64,000 nucleotides of DNA, taken from positions 58,176,771 to 58,240,770 of the forward strand of contig CM066737.1 in NCBI GenBank assembly GCA_033961575.1, written 5' to 3'. This document shows, piece after piece, positions 62,035 to 64,000 of this stretch. This DNA comes from Aselliscus stoliczkanus (taxonomy: Eukaryota; Chordata; Mammalia; Chiroptera; Hipposideridae). Positions within the stretch are counted from its first letter, which is position 1; every line of letters begins with the position of its first letter. The position numbers and the translations under genes were made by a program. Below the pieces are notes generated by a model that was not told the origin of the DNA, ran no database searches, and saw nothing but the letters and a program-made list of their open reading frames with translations.

Positions 62035-62087
62035 TATGGACTTAACTACAAAATAAAATAACAGTAATAAAATAACAAAAAAAAAAA
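62035..62087 (+). repeat. 53-bp tail-like micro-insertion with target-site duplication
   Basis: 39 bp of AT-rich sequence plus an A(14) run, flanked by an exact 18-bp duplication 'aaagaaacatgtcatgga' (62017-62034, 62088-62105). The source element is not identified. Confidence 0.8.
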
Positions 62088-62511
62088 AAAGAAACATGTC
62101 ATGGAATTATAAAAAGAAATGAACAAACCTTAATCACATGGGAGAATTCAACATACTTCTTTAAAGTATTTAAAGGACTAGAAGAATGAAAAAAGTGAAA
62201 ATATGGAATAGCAAACAATCCAATCAACAAGCTGATTTAATGGACATATACATGATCCTGCACCAAATAAAATCAGAATACACTTTGTTCTCAAGCATAC
62301 ATAGAACATTTACAATAATTGATCGTGTATTTGCCCATAAAGTATGTCTCAACAAATTGCTAAGAATCAGTATGCTAGAGATCACCTTATCTAACCAAAA
62401 TGCAATCAGCGTAGAAAACAATAATAACAAGATAACATTTTTAAAACTCATGTATTTGGAAATTTTAAAACACATTTCCAAATAATTCATAGTTTAAAAA
62501 GAAAGCATAAT

Positions 62512-64000
62512 GGGAGAGACTTCCGGTATAATGGCACAATACACAGATGCTGTGCTAACTGCCACCCAGGATCACACCAAAATTACAAACAAATTATACA
62601 GCATTCAACCCTGGAGGTCCCCGGAACACTAGATGAACAGAACCATTAAACGAAGAACTTAAGAGGAGGCCACGTCGGGTCTGGTAGGACGGGCAGAGAC
62701 GAGAGAGGGCGAGCCCCGTTAGGGAAGCCCCAGCCGTGGGAAGCTTGTCTGGTTGGGGGAGAGACCCTCTGGCCGCACTCCAAGCTCACCAGCCTAGAGT
62801 TCCTTTGCCAGGAAGAGGAGTTCTAATATAGCCGGCAGTAAATTAGTGAGGACTCTCTTTGCTCAGCTCGGTGAGGCTAAGAGCGGCTGGAGAATCAGTG
62901 GGGCCGGCACACGGGCTTGCTCGCCGGTGAGCACTTACCTGGTTCCTGGTGGAGGGAGTAGCTGTGTGAGCCGGGCCCGGGAGCCTGCGGGGACAGACTG
63001 AACTGAACACCTTTGGTGCAAAGGCTGGAGGTTTTTGGACTGTTGTTCTTGTGGTGTGGAGCCTGCACACGAGTGGTGTAAGGAGGGCACCATTTTGTCA
63101 GGGTTGGGCCCTCCCACAGAGGGTCAGGCCCGGGACCTCATTGGTTTGGTGGAATTGGCGCAGAAGTATGTGTGTGCGTGCGTGCCTTGCATCCCCACTC
63201 TCTACCCGGCTTATAATGCATTGCCAGGGAAATGCTGGGCGGGTGCCCTCCGGCTCCAACAGGCTGCTCACTGAGACCCAGGAGTGCACGAGCTGCCTTG
63301 GGTCCCCGCTCTCCTTACTGCACTTGCAGAGTTGCCAGGCTGGTGATTGGTTGTCGGGCTGCTCGGCCTGATCTGCGAGTGGCTGATTGGGACAGGCTGA
63401 GACTGGGAGTTTTCCTGGGAGTGTTGGGCTGTGAGCTGTGTGCCTGCATGATTCAGCCAGGGCTCTCCTGGTGATCTATCTAATACATCAAAGCAACCCC
63501 AGAGCGACAGCCAGAATGGGGAAACAAAGAAACATGTCACAAGTAAAAGATCAGAAGAAACCTCTAGAAATGGAACTAAATGAAACAGAGGGATCCAACC
63601 TTTCAGAGACAGAGTTGAGAACACTGATTATAAGAAAGTTTAAGGAACTTAGCGAGGACATAAAGGATAAGGAAACCATAAAAAACAACCTGTTAGAACT
63701 AAAGAATACAATAACTGAAATGAAGAACACACTCGAAGGAATCACCAGTAGAGTAGATGAAGCAGAGGAGCGGATCAGTGATTTGGAAGATAAAATAGCA
63801 GAAATCACCCAGTTGGCACAGCAAAAAGACCAAAGAATAAAAGACAATGAAAATAGTTTAAGAGCCCTATGAGACAAGGTGAAACTCAACTACCTGAGAC
63901 TCATAGGAATACCAGAAGGAGAAGAGAAGAAGCAAGGGGTCGAGAATGTATTTGAAAAAATAATGACTGAAAACTTCCCTACCCTGGTGAAGGAAATCAA
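62512..64000 (+). mobile_element. LINE-1 copy D, 5' part, continues past the window
   Basis: Begins at about 62512 ('gggagagacttccggtataa'), with the YY1-like core degraded to 'ataatggca'. The 5' UTR (62512-63515) closely matches copy A from 62688 on. ORF1 starts at 63516. The 3' part and the target-site duplication are outside the window. Confidence 0.93.
63516..64000 (+). pseudogene. L1 ORF1 of copy D, nonsense codon, runs off the window
   Basis: ATG 63516 after 'cagccaga'. The coiled-coil region is open to codon 118; a TGG-to-TGA change at 63870-63872 stops the frame where copy A has 'ccctatggga'. Homology continues to the window end, so the rest of ORF1 is present. A 3-base deletion (AAGGA region near 63663) shortens the coiled coil by one residue without a frame change. 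Confidence 0.88.

Larger units (their letters stand above)
60691..62500 (+). mobile_element. Old L1 endonuclease-region fragment split by other L1 pieces
   Basis: 60691-60975 ('cacatgtatcagtaatcaca', 'gtgaaaatgggctaaattta', 'aatatgagacaaaatagatt') is the ORF2 start. 61931-62500 continues it ('gataaaaggctcaattcatc', 'cacaaaccttaatcacatgg'-like, 'aatacactttgttctcaagc', 'tcaacaaattgctaagaatc'). The middle is occupied by two further L1 3' ends. All heavily mutated. Confidence 0.7.

Overview
This window is nuclear DNA from a placental mammal, most likely a bat. It holds one clear protein-coding gene, the X-linked retrogene-derived ARMCX2 (single-exon CDS at 53925-55778, + strand, 617 codons), in AT-rich, LINE-1-rich DNA as expected for a mammalian X chromosome. 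The bat assignment is an inference from the SINEs. Many copies share a tRNA-like head, a body and an AATAAA-TCTTT-A(n) tail (T+ class), and others carry a Ves-like head. Both kinds are typical of Chiroptera, and the mix suggests a horseshoe or leaf-nosed bat relative. I could not test this by search.

Layout. 1-3005 is a rearranged L1 whose 5' end lies outside the window. 3.2-5.7 kb has a mariner-type element split by a SINE, an old LINE and a compound SINE. 5.7-21.98 kb is mostly unique or ancient DNA with MIR, old L1 remnants, a solo LTR inserted inside a SINE, an in-frame 129-bp tandem duplication at 13.0 kb and an inverted SINE pair at 18.3-19.3 kb. 21,996-36,817 is one L1 split by a second, younger, unusually long (8.16 kb) L1 at 26,521-34,682. 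Both insertions are bounded by exact target-site duplications.

36.8-51.6 kb is ordinary intergenic DNA with SINEs, MIR, L2, an L1 3' stub, a twin-primed L1 (46.1-47.5 kb) and an old L1. 51.6-56.2 kb is the ARMCX2 locus: a GC-richer promoter region, at least one candidate non-coding 5' exon, the coding exon and a 3' UTR with polyadenylation signals. 57.3-62.5 kb holds an old L1, a hAT transposase remnant with a SINE inside it and a pile-up of broken L1s. 62,512-64,000 is the 5' part of another L1 of the same type as the one at the left edge.

There is no operon-like or multi-gene system here, and I found no undescribed system with cellular function. The interesting content is transposon biology: L1s with two unrelated 5' UTR types, one with about 200-bp GC-rich monomers; modular SINEs; nested insertions that can be ordered by their target-site duplications; and two tail-only micro-insertions. 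Most apparent ORFs elsewhere are chance or repeat-derived.
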